DNA of 64,000 nucleotides, from positions 35,108 through 99,107 of the forward strand of contig DRFO01000034.1 in the NCBI GenBank assembly GCA_011050525.1. Reading direction: 5' to 3'. Positions 27,792 to 36,722 of this stretch are shown piece by piece (within the stretch, counting starts at the first letter, position 1; each line of letters starts with the position of its first letter). The notes under the pieces are model-generated. The model was not told where the DNA came from and did no database searches. It saw nothing but the letters and a program-made list of their open reading frames with translations. A program made the translations under genes and the position numbers. The DNA is from Halopseudomonas xinjiangensis (GTDB lineage: Bacteria; Pseudomonadota; Gammaproteobacteria; Pseudomonadales; Pseudomonadaceae).

Positions 27792-28622
27792 ATGATCAAG
27801 ACTTGGTTTATTACTGGAGCCGGGAGAGGGCTGGGCTTTCACATCGCACAGGCCGCCTTGGCCGCGGGTGACAATGTGGTGGCAACGGGCAGAAATAGCT
27901 CAAAGACCGCGCAGGCTTTCGGCGATTGTGGGAACGCCCTTCTTTGCCTGGAACTGGATGTATCAAGAGAAAACGATATCGCGCATGCGGTCGATAAAGC
28001 CGTGGAGCATTTCGGCGGCATCGACGTAATGGTAAACAACGCAGGCTTTGGACAGCTTGGTCCCTTTGAGGAAAACACCGCAACCGACGCCCAGGAACAA
28101 TTTGCGATCAACGTATTCGGGCTGTTTGATATGTGCAGAGCGGTAATACCGGCAATGCGCAGCCAGGGCCGGGGCCATATTTTCAATATAGCGTCCATCG
28201 CGGGCCTTGCCGGCATGGGCGGGGCAAGCCTTTATTGTGCCTCCAAGTTTGCCGTGGTGGGATTTTCCGAAGCCCTGGCACAGGAGCTCGCCGGGTTTGG
28301 AATTCAAGTCACGGTTGTGGCACCAGGGGGCTTTCGCACCGACTTTCTCGACTCCACTTCGGCACGTTTTGGTAGTCAGTCGTTACCCGACTACGCCAAT
28401 TTCTCGGAAAAGGTGCGCGCCTCGTCGGAGAAGAACAACCATAACCAGCCTGGGGACCCGGCTAAACTCGGTAAAGCGCTGGTGCAACTGGCAATGGCCC
28501 CACAGGCGCCGGTTCACTTTGTAGTTGGCTCGGATGCACTGGAACTGGCGACTGGCAAACTCGCCTCAAGAAAACAAGAACTGGAGAAATGGCGAGATCT
28601 GACAATTTCCACCGATTCATAA
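27792..28622 (+). CDS. SDR-family oxidoreductase
   Basis: 276 residues. The classical short-chain dehydrogenase fold is seen: TGAGRGLG cofactor motif (about 9-16), NNAG, and the catalytic set S (IASIAG), Y and K (LYCASK). The C-terminal region is longer than in the 250-residue SDRs and lacks an RxG-type finish. TGAGRGLG followed by ATGRNSS suggests NADP preference. Substrate unknown. It is monocistronic, converging on folE. Confidence 0.8.
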   Translation: MIKTWFITGAGRGLGFHIAQAALAAGDNVVATGRNSSKTAQAFGDCGNALLCLELDVSRENDIAHAVDKAVEHFGGIDVMVNNAGFGQLGPFEENTATDAQEQFAINVFGLFDMCRAVIPAMRSQGRGHIFNIASIAGLAGMGGASLYCASKFAVVGFSEALAQELAGFGIQVTVVAPGGFRTDFLDSTSARFGSQSLPDYANFSEKVRASSEKNNHNQPGDPAKLGKALVQLAMAPQAPVHFVVGSDALELATGKLASRKQELEKWRDLTISTDS

Positions 28623-28633
28623 TATTGGACCGG

Positions 28634-28654
28634 GCCGGCCCGACCAAGGCCGGC
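28634..28654. terminator. Hairpin between convergent SDR and folE
   Basis: GCCGGCC (28634-28640) and GGCCGGC (28648-28654) make a GC-only 7-base stem with a 7-base loop in the 62-base gap. It could serve both strands; no T-tract. Confidence 0.45.
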
Positions 28655-28684
28655 TCACCATAACGACCGGTAATCTGGCAAATC

Positions 28685-29242
28685 TCAGCGACCGATCAGT
28701 TGGAGAAATTCCTGACGGGTGTTTCCCGACTCCCGGAAGGCTCCCAGCATCACCGAGGTATACATCGTCGAGTTCTGCTTCTCGACGCCACGCATCATCA
28801 TGCACATATGCTTGGCCTCGATCACCACCGCCACGCCCTCGGCATTGGTAACGGACTGCAAAGCTTCGGCAATCTGCCGGGTCAGATTCTCCTGAATCTG
28901 CAAACGGCGCGCATACATATCGACGATGCGAGCAATCTTGGACAAACCGATCACCTTTCCAGTCGGTATGTAGGCCACGTGAGCCCTGCCGATAAAGGGA
29001 AGCATGTGATGCTCACAGAGCGAGTAGAGCTCGATATCCTTGACGATCACCATCTCGTCGCCCTTGGCATCGAACAGCGCGTTATTGACGATTTCTTCCA
29101 GCGATTGCTCATAGCCCCTGCATAGGAACTGCATGGCTTTGGCTGCTCTGAGCGGCGTCCCGGCCAATCCGTCGCGCTGTGGGTCTTCACCGAGGCCGCG
29201 TAAAATAGCCTCATACTGAAGAGCAAGGTTTTCTGTACTCAT
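28685..29242 (-). CDS. folE: GTP cyclohydrolase I FolE
   Basis: 185 residues. The zinc and active-site motifs are all present: [46 protein letters not shown] and a C-terminal HMCMMMRGV. The enzyme makes 7,8-dihydroneopterin triphosphate from GTP. It is paired with folM upstream (11-base gap). In Pseudomonas a dedicated folE next to folM serves tetrahydromonapterin synthesis for phenylalanine hydroxylase, so this may not be the main folate enzyme; no folX is seen beside it. Confidence 0.92.
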   Translation of the reverse strand: MSTENLALQYEAILRGLGEDPQRDGLAGTPLRAAKAMQFLCRGYEQSLEEIVNNALFDAKGDEMVIVKDIELYSLCEHHMLPFIGRAHVAYIPTGKVIGLSKIARIVDMYARRLQIQENLTRQIAEALQSVTNAEGVAVVIEAKHMCMMMRGVEKQNSTMYTSVMLGAFRESGNTRQEFLQLIGR

Positions 29243-29253
29243 ATTGTATTACC

Positions 29254-29979
29254 TCAAGCAAATTTGAGCATGCCGCCGCCGTTCAGATCCTGGCAAGTAC
29301 CGGTTATATAGGGATTGCCCATCACATAGCGCACAGCTTGATAAACCACGTCGGGGCCTGGCTCGACGCCAAGAGCCGAACGGGACAGGATATGTTTTTT
29401 GAACTCTTCGCTATCATTTTCGTTAAACATGATTAGCGCAGGGGCGATACTGTTGACCTTGATATCCGGCGCAAAACGCGCAGCGAAGGAACGCGTCATG
29501 TTTTCCAGGCCGGCTTTGGTGGCCAGGTAGGCGACGTGATCAGCGCTGCCCCCGAGCGCATCATGATCGGTAATATGGATGATGTCAGCCGGGCCCGAAT
29601 CGAACCAGTCTGCGGCCGCCATATTGATCATGTAGGGGGCCTGCATATGCACCATGCACATCTGCTGAAACTGGTCGGGCGTCAGCCCGTCGTCTTCCAG
29701 CCACAACGAGGCGTTGTGAATGATGGCTCTTAAACGCAGCCTCTTCGCCGCCACTGTTGCTAAGAACTCTGCGATACCCGCGACGGTTGAAAAATCAGCC
29801 ACGATCACGTCAATGCCCTGCAACGGAGTGGTTTGCCACTCCGTTCTCAGCCGACGACAAGTGATGATCACATGGAAGCCATCCTCAACCAGGCGACGAG
29901 CGCAGTGCAAACCAACACGCTGACCGCCGCCGGTGATTAGAACGGTTGGCCTGGACTCCATGGGCGCATCTATAGGCAT
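29254..29979 (-). CDS. folM: Dihydromonapterin reductase FolM (SDR)
   Basis: 241 residues. An SDR with the pteridine-reductase-type cofactor motif TGGGQRVG (about 15-22) and the YLATK active-site Tyr and Lys. The typical Ser is replaced by a TDHDA stretch as in other FolM proteins. It reduces dihydromonapterin to tetrahydromonapterin with NADPH. Adjacent to folE in the same direction, which supports the assignment over a generic SDR. Confidence 0.84.
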   Translation of the reverse strand: MPIDAPMESRPTVLITGGGQRVGLHCARRLVEDGFHVIITCRRLRTEWQTTPLQGIDVIVADFSTVAGIAEFLATVAAKRLRLRAIIHNASLWLEDDGLTPDQFQQMCMVHMQAPYMINMAAADWFDSGPADIIHITDHDALGGSADHVAYLATKAGLENMTRSFAARFAPDIKVNSIAPALIMFNENDSEEFKKHILSRSALGVEPGPDVVYQAVRYVMGNPYITGTCQDLNGGGMLKFA

Positions 29980-29991
29980 ATCAAAGCAACG

Positions 29992-30858
29992 CTACTGTTG
30001 TTCGTCCAGATAGTACCCCACGGCAACGATATAGTTGTCGGTCGTCTCGAACAGGGTCACTTTCGGTTCATTCTTGCGAGTTACCGGGTTGGGCCATAGA
30101 TAGGGAATACGACCACTTTCGCTCTGCGCAGCGGCCTGCAGGATCTGACGACCGATTGGATGGCGGTCGGCGGAGTGCACCTTGCTAAAATCGCTGCCGA
30201 CCAGACGCAAATTATAACCATGGGCAACGAACCGCTGTGTTTCGCGATCGACGACAAAGGCGTAGAGATCATCCCGAAGATACTCAGCGTCCAGGTTGTT
30301 GACTCGTTCAAAGGTCTGCTGCGGTTTTTCCTTCACTGCCTCCACGACATGATCGAGCAGCGCTTTCGCTTCTCCTTCGCTTGAACGGGGCATGTAATAG
30401 CCGACCGAGAATATCTTGTTATCAACACGTTGAAAAAAGACCCGCTTGCGCTCCTCACGACCGTCCTGCCAATTCTGCCAGCGATAGTCGGCGTGATGTA
30501 TGGTGTCGCTTGGCGGCAGGGCCAGGGCTTCCTTGAAGCCTTTGTTCAGGTCGTCGTTGAGCGCCTGGCTGACGTCTCGCCCAATCAGATTGGCCGAGGG
30601 TCCACCACTGGCGAGCATCGTGCCCTCGGTATCGATGACATAGACATAGAGCTCGCCATCTATGAACTGCCCCTGACGACTGAAAGCGGCGATGGCCTTT
30701 TCGCCATTCTCCTGGTAGTAGTCGACGGCCTTGCGCAAAAGCGACTTGGCGCTCTCCGCCTCTTCGGCGTAGCGATCTTCAGGGATGCCCTGGCCAAACA
30801 CATTGGCAACCAGGAACATCGTCGCAACCAGAACGACATTTCGACAGATCAGTAACAT
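29992..30858 (-). CDS. Periplasmic protein with two cache domains
   Basis: 288 residues. A signal peptide (MLLICRNVVLVATMFLVANVFG) is followed by two single-cache repeats: residues about 45-155 (YVYVIDTEGTMLASGGPSANLIGRDVS) and about 170-280 (YAFVVDRETQRFVAHGYNLRLVGSDFS). The two halves resemble each other and each has the Y-x-F/Y-V-x-D pattern of small-molecule sensor cache domains. There is no C-terminal membrane segment or signalling domain, so it would act as a free periplasmic ligand-binding protein. Lies 12 bases upstream of folM, facing the same way. Ligand unknown. Confidence 0.68.
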   Translation of the reverse strand: MLLICRNVVLVATMFLVANVFGQGIPEDRYAEEAESAKSLLRKAVDYYQENGEKAIAAFSRQGQFIDGELYVYVIDTEGTMLASGGPSANLIGRDVSQALNDDLNKGFKEALALPPSDTIHHADYRWQNWQDGREERKRVFFQRVDNKIFSVGYYMPRSSEGEAKALLDHVVEAVKEKPQQTFERVNNLDAEYLRDDLYAFVVDRETQRFVAHGYNLRLVGSDFSKVHSADRHPIGRQILQAAAQSESGRIPYLWPNPVTRKNEPKVTLFETTDNYIVAVGYYLDEQQ

Positions 30859-30912
30859 AGCCTATCTCCTACTCGTTGTTTTGGGCGGCGAGGCCTGAAG
30901 ATCCAAGCCTCG

Positions 30913-32037
30913 TCAAAGAGTCCTGCTGATAATCTCTTTCATGATTTCCGAGGTTCCACCGTAGATCCGCGCAACGCGGGCATCAACCCATGCACGCCCG
31001 ATCTTGTACTCACTCATGAAACCATAGCCACCGTGAAGCTGCAGCAACTCGTCGAGCATCTTTCCCTGCATTTCCGAGCCGAGCAATTTCGCCATTGCCG
31101 CCACATCGGCGGTCAGTTCTCCAGCCATGACCTTTTCCAGACAATCATCCACGAACACCCGCAACATGGTCGCCTGGGCTTTCACTTCAGCCAGCTTGAA
31201 CCGGGTATTCTGGAAATCAAACACGGTGTTCCCAAAGACCTTGCGCTCACGGGTGTAGGTGATTGTTTCTTCGAGCAGGGTTTCAATCGACTGAGCCGCG
31301 CGTAGCGCGATAATCAATCTTTCCCAGGCAAGCTGATGGGTGAGGTACTTGAATCCCCGGTTTTCTTCGCCCAGCCGGTTACTTACCGGTACACGCACGT
31401 CGTCGAAAAACAGCTCGGCAGTGTCCTGGCCTTTCAGACCGATCTTGTCGAGCAACCGACCCTTGGAGAATCCGGCCCGGTCAGTTTCAACACACACCAG
31501 CGTAAGATCCTTGCCGGCAGGGTCCAGCTTGGTAGCCGTCACCACCAGATCCGCGTTGCCGCCGTTGGTGATAAAGGTTTTCTGACCAGACACTACATAT
31601 TCATCACCGTCCTGGCGCAGGACGGTACGCATAGAGCGCAGGTCGCTGCCGATTCCCGGCTCGCTCATGGCAATCACGCCAATCATCTCGCCGCTGACCA
31701 TCTTGGGCAGCCATTTGTGTTTTTGCTCTTCGGAACCATAGGCGACCAGATAGGGCGCAACAATTTCCGAATGGGTAGTGAAACCCACGGCAGTGGCATT
31801 GGCGCGTGCGAGTTCTTCGATCATCACCGCGGAGTGTCCGAAATCCCCACCCGCACCGCCGTATTCCTCAGGCACGGTTGAACACAGCAAGCCCATTTCG
31901 CCGGCTTTCAGCCATACTTCCTTGGGAACAATCCCGACTTTTTCCCATTCATGCAGATTAGGAACGATTTCCCGCTCGACAAAGCGACGGGCCTGTTCCC
32001 TGAACATGTTGTGGTCTTCACGAAATACGCTACGCAT
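30913..32037 (-). CDS. Acyl-CoA dehydrogenase
   Basis: 374 residues, full three-domain acyl-CoA dehydrogenase. FAD motifs MSEPGIGSD and FITNGG, the flavin-contacting QLHGGYGF, and the C-terminal region MSEYKIGRAWVDARVARIYGGTSEI are seen; the Glu in MSEY occupies the catalytic base position of the short/medium-chain group. It removes 2,3-hydrogens of an acyl-CoA and passes electrons to ETF. It ends the five-gene unit that starts at 36504. The substrate is probably a ring-derived acyl-CoA from the island's pathway, by context only. Confidence 0.85.
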   Translation of the reverse strand: MRSVFREDHNMFREQARRFVEREIVPNLHEWEKVGIVPKEVWLKAGEMGLLCSTVPEEYGGAGGDFGHSAVMIEELARANATAVGFTTHSEIVAPYLVAYGSEEQKHKWLPKMVSGEMIGVIAMSEPGIGSDLRSMRTVLRQDGDEYVVSGQKTFITNGGNADLVVTATKLDPAGKDLTLVCVETDRAGFSKGRLLDKIGLKGQDTAELFFDDVRVPVSNRLGEENRGFKYLTHQLAWERLIIALRAAQSIETLLEETITYTRERKVFGNTVFDFQNTRFKLAEVKAQATMLRVFVDDCLEKVMAGELTADVAAMAKLLGSEMQGKMLDELLQLHGGYGFMSEYKIGRAWVDARVARIYGGTSEIMKEIISRTL

Positions 32038-32064
32038 CGTGATGGTCTCCTTTGAGCAGGCTCA

Positions 32065-32865
32065 TTATTTGTCTTTGAAATTCGGTTCGCGCTTGTCTAC
32101 AAATGCACTAACCGCTTCGCGGTGATCTTCAGTGTGATGAGCCAGGGACTGATAGGCGGCCGACAGCTCAAGCAGCGAGTCCAACCGCATGTGCTGCCCT
32201 TCGCGCAGCAGGCGTTTGCACAGACGCAGGGCGTGCCCCGGGTTCCTGGCGATGCGCTCGGCCAGCGCCAACGCTTCTGACTCTAACGCCTCCGGCGTGA
32301 AGACCTGCTCAACCAGGCCCCATTCCAGCGCCTTGGCCGCATCAATGGTGTCCCCGGTGAAAGCCATCAGGCTGGCCTTGGGGATGCCAATGATCCGCGG
32401 CAGCAACCAGGCGCCACCGTCACCCGGCACAATCCCGAGCTTGACAAAACTTTCAGCGAACAGGGCTTTGTCGCTGGCGATGCGGATGTCACACATGCAT
32501 GCCAGATCGAGCCCTGCGCCAATAGCGGGTCCGTTTACCGCAGCGATGATCGGAATATCCAGTTCGTAGAGCGCCAGCGGAATCTGCTGAATGCCGTTGC
32601 GGTAGGTATCGCGTAGCTCATATGGCGAGCCGGCAAAAATGCCCTCGCGATTCTGCATGTCCTTGATATTGCCGCCCGCACAAAAGGCTTTGCCGTTACC
32701 GGTCAGGACCATGACCCTAACGCTCTGGTCGCGTCGCAGATCACGGCAGAGGTCGACAAACTCCTGCATCTGGGACGGTTCGGACAGGGCGTTGCGCGTT
32801 TCAGGATTATTCATCCTGACCACCGCTACTCCGCCGCTGCGTTGTACCTGTAGAAACTCGCTCAT
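32065..32865 (-). CDS. Enoyl-CoA hydratase/isomerase family protein
   Basis: 266 residues, crotonase fold. GNGKAFCAGGNIKDM (about 55-70) holds the first oxyanion-hole segment and AVNGPAIGAGLDLACMCDIRIASD the second. The Glu usually used for hydration is represented at VKLGIVPGDGGAWLLPRIIG by a Gly-Asp stretch (GDGG in place of the usual E at this point), so an isomerase or other crotonase reaction is possible. Overlaps the preceding acyl-CoA dehydrogenase by 4 bases (ATGA). Confidence 0.82.
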   Translation of the reverse strand: MSEFLQVQRSGGVAVVRMNNPETRNALSEPSQMQEFVDLCRDLRRDQSVRVMVLTGNGKAFCAGGNIKDMQNREGIFAGSPYELRDTYRNGIQQIPLALYELDIPIIAAVNGPAIGAGLDLACMCDIRIASDKALFAESFVKLGIVPGDGGAWLLPRIIGIPKASLMAFTGDTIDAAKALEWGLVEQVFTPEALESEALALAERIARNPGHALRLCKRLLREGQHMRLDSLLELSAAYQSLAHHTEDHREAVSAFVDKREPNFKDK

Positions 32866-33935
32866 AGGTGTGATCCTTGTGTCGGGACGATCAGCTCTTG
32901 TTGCTGCGCATGAGTAATGGCGGGCCAGAAGTTCTGGGCGCCGGCGGCGCAGACATGCGCACCGAGCAGCTTGCTCCAGAACGTCGACGACCCGTATTCA
33001 CCCCGCCATGCCCACAGGCGGCGGGTCAGCAGGTGCAGCGTATATTCCTGAGTAAAGCCGATAGCGCCGTGCACTGAGTGGCCAATCCCCGCTCCGAGGC
33101 TCGCCGCCTCGGCAGTGCTTATCTTGGCAGCAGCGATACTGAAGGCAGCCAGGTGGTCGCTGGACTCGACGAAAGCGGCTTCGGCTGCGATGTTCGCTGC
33201 GGCCGTCTGCTCAGCCAGTACAGCCAGTTGTTGCTGGATCGCCTGGAACGCCGCGATGGGCCGCCCGAATTGCTTGCGATCCGCCGCATAACCGGAGGTA
33301 AGTTCCATCAATGCGGTCAGCGCGCCAGCCATCTGGGCTGAGCGCAACATGGCGCCACCGGTAAGCAGGACCGACTCGCTGAGCCCCGCGGGCAAAGGCG
33401 CCGAGGCCATAACGTTCGCCGCGGCAAATTGGAGCGTGTCGCGAGGTTCACCGGCAATATTGGTTCCCTGTACGATGTTTTCCGCTGCAGCCGGCTCCAC
33501 TAGCAGGACAGTGCTTTCGGCTCCCTCCCCCACCACCGCAACCACCAGTTCGGCGTGCCGTCCCCATGGCACCTGACGCAGCTCGCCAGAAATCCTCTCA
33601 CCGTTCCACTGCAAGGAGGAGTCGGTAGCGATCGTCAGCACGCCGCTGCGAGCGCTCATACCGGCCTTCTCCAACAACCAGTTGCCCAGCAACATTTCAA
33701 CCAGCGGAACGGGCGCGGCAAACCGGCCTGCGGCACGGGCGATAACGAACAGTTCGGACCAGCTGGCCTCTGCGCCACCGGCAGCTTCCGGCGCCCCTGC
33801 CAGCAGGATGCCGTTGTCCTCTAGAGCGCTCCAGAGATCGGCAGACCAGGCACCCGACTCAGCCGCGCGGATGTATTCAGGCGTGGCGATGTCACCCAGC
33901 AAGCGTTCTATCGTCGATTCAAAAAGTTCTCGCAT
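32862..33935 (-). CDS. Acyl-CoA dehydrogenase, small (FadE-like) subunit
   Basis: 357 residues. It carries the acyl-CoA dehydrogenase C-terminal helical domain (YAADRKQFGRPIAAFQAIQQQLAVLAEQ) and GAIGFTQEYTLHLLTRRLWAW, but the N-terminal and middle FAD-binding regions are divergent and alanine-rich. This matches the non-catalytic or half-site partner of alpha2beta2 dehydrogenases of steroid and bile-acid degraders. Its start shares one base with the stop of the partner at 33935 (TAATG), which fits a fixed 1:1 complex. The heterotetramer idea is an inference. Confidence 0.78.
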   Translation of the reverse strand: MRELFESTIERLLGDIATPEYIRAAESGAWSADLWSALEDNGILLAGAPEAAGGAEASWSELFVIARAAGRFAAPVPLVEMLLGNWLLEKAGMSARSGVLTIATDSSLQWNGERISGELRQVPWGRHAELVVAVVGEGAESTVLLVEPAAAENIVQGTNIAGEPRDTLQFAAANVMASAPLPAGLSESVLLTGGAMLRSAQMAGALTALMELTSGYAADRKQFGRPIAAFQAIQQQLAVLAEQTAAANIAAEAAFVESSDHLAAFSIAAAKISTAEAASLGAGIGHSVHGAIGFTQEYTLHLLTRRLWAWRGEYGSSTFWSKLLGAHVCAAGAQNFWPAITHAQQQELIVPTQGSHL

Positions 33936-35086
33936 TATCTGAGCCCCAATCCACGTGCAATGATCCCACGAAGGATCTCGCGAGTGCCCCCGCGCAATGA
34001 GAAAGACGGCGCCATCTGGGTCAGGTAGGCAAGCACCTGGGCGTGATCGGACCCACCGCCCACCTGGGGTTGTTCTTCAACCAGCACCTGCAATATCTCC
34101 GGAAGGTCCTGCTCGAAAACATTGCCCAGATCCTTCACGCAGGAGGCAGCCCAGGCCGGGTTCTCGCCGTCGCTCAACTGCCGGGTTACTGCCAGCGACA
34201 TATTGCGCAGCGTCAGCAACCGGGCGGAGATGCGCCCTATCTCCCGAGCCTGCAGCGCGTCGGGATCAGGGCCTATAGCCTTGATCGCGGTGTGCAGCAG
34301 CGCAATGCTGCTGAGGAAACGCTCCGGGCCGCTGCGCTCGAAGGCCAGCTCGGCAGTCACCTGCCCCCAGCCGTTGCCCTCTTCACCTACCAGTGCGTCG
34401 GCGTCCAGGCGTACGTTATCCAGAAATACTTCATTGAAATGCTCACCGCCGGCCAGATCGGCAATAGGCCGAACCGTGACGCCGGGCAGGCTCAGATCGA
34501 TGATGAACTGCGACATGCCGCCATGGCGGCCGTTTTCTTCCTTGTTACCGGTGCGCAGCAACGCAATCATGTAATGCGAATGCTGGGCATTGGTGGTCCA
34601 GACTTTCTGCCCATTGACCAGCCAGCCATTGTCGACCCGCTGGGCGTTGGACTTGATGGATGCCAGATCGGAGCCGGAGTTCGGCTCGCTCATGCCGATA
34701 CAGAAATAGCTTTCGCCGCGGCAGATTGGCGGCAGGTACTTTTCCTTCTGAGCTTCGGTGCCAAAGCGCAGAATCAGCGGCGCGCTCTGTCGATCAGCGA
34801 TCCAGTGGGCCGATACCGGCGCACCCGCAGCAAGCAGTTCTTCAATGATCACGTAGCGTGCAAAGGGCGATGCCTCGGCCCCGCCGTACCGTTTTGGCAG
34901 CGCCATACCCAGCCAGCCTTTCTGCCCGAGCAGGCGACTGAACTCGGCATCGAACCCCATCCACGAATAGGCTCGTTTTACCGCCGGATAATCCTGCAGA
35001 GCCTGGTCGATAAACGCCCTGACGTCAGCACGCAGCGCTTCGGCTTCTGACGGTATGGTGCTGTAGTTAAACTGGGAAATACTCAT
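33935..35086 (-). CDS. Acyl-CoA dehydrogenase, large partner
   Basis: 383 residues. MSEPNSGSDLASIKSNA and VNGQKVWTTNAQHSHYMIALLRT are the FAD and substrate motifs. The C-terminus (SLRGGTREILRGIIARGLGLR) is the form seen in FadE proteins of steroid and terpenoid clusters. ATG 35086 with AGGGTG upstream is preferred over the ORF extension to 35116. Directly coupled to the small partner and preceded by an amidohydrolase gene 110 bases upstream. Likely desaturates a branched or cyclic acyl-CoA. Confidence 0.83.
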   Translation of the reverse strand: MSISQFNYSTIPSEAEALRADVRAFIDQALQDYPAVKRAYSWMGFDAEFSRLLGQKGWLGMALPKRYGGAEASPFARYVIIEELLAAGAPVSAHWIADRQSAPLILRFGTEAQKEKYLPPICRGESYFCIGMSEPNSGSDLASIKSNAQRVDNGWLVNGQKVWTTNAQHSHYMIALLRTGNKEENGRHGGMSQFIIDLSLPGVTVRPIADLAGGEHFNEVFLDNVRLDADALVGEEGNGWGQVTAELAFERSGPERFLSSIALLHTAIKAIGPDPDALQAREIGRISARLLTLRNMSLAVTRQLSDGENPAWAASCVKDLGNVFEQDLPEILQVLVEEQPQVGGGSDHAQVLAYLTQMAPSFSLRGGTREILRGIIARGLGLR

Positions 35087-35196
35087 CAACAAGACACCCT
35101 CAACTGCTCGAAGCAATGCAGAAAGCAGGTTTGTTGGTTGGCCCTCGCCTCACCACCGGCAGCGGCCGATGGCAAGGCAAGGCGTTAGTCCAAGCG

Positions 35197-36504
35197 TCAG
35201 ATAGCCGTTTTGGCGTCTGCACTTGCAAACATCGCCGCGATGTCGCCCGAGGTGATGGGCTTGCCATCCTTACGCGTGACTTCGGCACCACCAAGACCCA
35301 GAGCAGGCTCGGTACTGACATGCGTCGCCTGGGCGCGCAATGCGCCGACGGTGCAGTTCTCACGACCAAAAATAGAGATCGGATCGTAGGAGAACTCACG
35401 CATGGCGTTAAGGTGCGTGACCTTGTTGATCTGCGTGTCGGTCAGGTTTTTCAGATGCGCCCAGGTCGTTTCCGGAGAATGCGGCCAGGTGCAATCGGAA
35501 TGCGGATAGTCGCTTTCCCAGGTAACCATGTCTTCGTTCATGAACTTGAGATTCTGCAATCCGAAGTTGTCCTCGATAAAACAGGTAACGAAGTGCTTGA
35601 AGAAGATATCGCTCGGCATTTTTCCGCCGAAGTCCGCATTGGTCCAGGCTTTGTGATGACGATGGGTGAAGTCAGCCCGCTCGAGGAGATAAGGCACCCA
35701 GCCGATGCTGCCCTCTGACAAAGCCATGCGCAGGGTCGGAAACTTCTTCCACATGGGAGCCCATATCCAGTCGGCCGCCGCGTTGGCGATCGAAATTGGC
35801 ATAGTGGTGATCCAGGCATCGATAGGCGACAGGTCCGAAGCGTGTTCTGCTTTGCCGCCCGAACCGATATGACAGCAAATCACAACGTTATTGTCGGCAC
35901 AAGCCTTCCACATCGGGTCCCAGTATTCATCGTGAATAGACGGGTAGCCCAGGCGGGCTGGGTTATCCGAAAACGACAGCGCGTGCACGCCCTGGGCAGA
36001 CAGACGCTTGATCTCGGCGACGGCGGCTTTCATGTCCCAGTAAGGCACCAGCATCAAGGGAATGAATCGACCCGGCATAGCATTGCACCAATCGTACAGG
36101 TGCCAGTCGTTGTATGCCTGGATCGCTGCCAGGGCGATTTCCCGGTTGCCATGAGTCTGGAAACGCTGACCGGCAAAACCAGGAAAGGTCGGGAAGCACA
36201 GCGAGCCCAGCACGCCATTGGCGTTCATGTCATCGACACGCGCTTTCACATCCCAGGTACCACGACGCATCTGGTCGTAGCCCAGCGGCTCCATCCCATA
36301 TTCTTCCTTCGGGCGCCCCACTACAGAGTTGAGGCCCATGTAGCCGGTAGCTTCTTCTTCGAACACCCATACATCACGATCCCCACGCTTTTCGACGTGC
36401 GGCTCGCGACCTTTGAATTTTTCAGGCATGTGGTGTTTGAAGGCGTCCGGCGGCTCGATCGCATGGTCGTCCACACTGACGAGGATGAGGTCTTCGAGAT
36501 TCAT
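35197..36504 (-). CDS. TIM-barrel amidohydrolase (Amidohydro_2 family)
   Basis: 435 residues. Metal-binding features of the ACMSD-like amidohydrolase family are present: VDDHAIEPP (D-x-H) at the N-terminus, CCHIGSGG in the middle and WESDYPHSDCTW with the metal-ligand Asp near residue 330. Relatives decarboxylate or hydrolyse ring-cleavage intermediates. ATG 36504 has AAGGGGA upstream; a longer frame to 36582 lacks one. It leads the unit that contains three acyl-CoA dehydrogenases and a hydratase, and the motif at 36577 lies upstream. Reaction unknown. Confidence 0.75.
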   Translation of the reverse strand: MNLEDLILVSVDDHAIEPPDAFKHHMPEKFKGREPHVEKRGDRDVWVFEEEATGYMGLNSVVGRPKEEYGMEPLGYDQMRRGTWDVKARVDDMNANGVLGSLCFPTFPGFAGQRFQTHGNREIALAAIQAYNDWHLYDWCNAMPGRFIPLMLVPYWDMKAAVAEIKRLSAQGVHALSFSDNPARLGYPSIHDEYWDPMWKACADNNVVICCHIGSGGKAEHASDLSPIDAWITTMPISIANAAADWIWAPMWKKFPTLRMALSEGSIGWVPYLLERADFTHRHHKAWTNADFGGKMPSDIFFKHFVTCFIEDNFGLQNLKFMNEDMVTWESDYPHSDCTWPHSPETTWAHLKNLTDTQINKVTHLNAMREFSYDPISIFGRENCTVGALRAQATHVSTEPALGLGGAEVTRKDGKPITSGDIAAMFASADAKTAI

Positions 36505-36576
36505 GGTGTATTCCCCTTCGCTGTTCGCGGATTGTGTTTGTTCTATGAATATTAGTTCAGACCAGAATAGATTTAA

Positions 36577-36595
36577 ACACATTTTTGATTTGTGT
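36577..36595 (-). promoter_or_regulatory. ACA-N13-TGT motif upstream of amidohydrolase/ACAD unit
   Basis: ACACATTTTTGATTTGTGT: ACACA and TGTGT arms pair as a 5-base inverted repeat around a T-rich core. It lies 73 bases upstream of ATG 36504. One of six related sites in the island; candidate operator for an island regulator. Confidence 0.5.
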
Positions 36596-36668
36596 CTATA
36601 TTTTTTTGAATGATCGAGGAAGGTCTTGCCTGGAGGTGTCTCTCTGAATTCGCTGGAGACAAGGAAAC

Positions 36669-36688
36669 AAGCAGACCCCGACCTGCTT
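36669..36688 (-). terminator. Candidate terminator after the P450 gene
   Basis: AAGCAG (36669-36674) and CTGCTT (36683-36688) form a 6-base stem with an 8-base loop about 35 bases past the P450 stop on the minus strand, followed by a pyrimidine-rich stretch (GTTTCCTTG). Confidence 0.4.
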
Positions 36689-36722
36689 TAAGCGAGGCCT
36701 GCTTGATATTGACGCGGCTAAC

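Noticed and set aside
34043..35050. Long plus-strand open frame of 335 residues
   Set aside because: It is antisense to the acyl-CoA dehydrogenase at 33935-35086, whose motifs are clear; codon-position shadow in GC-rich DNA.
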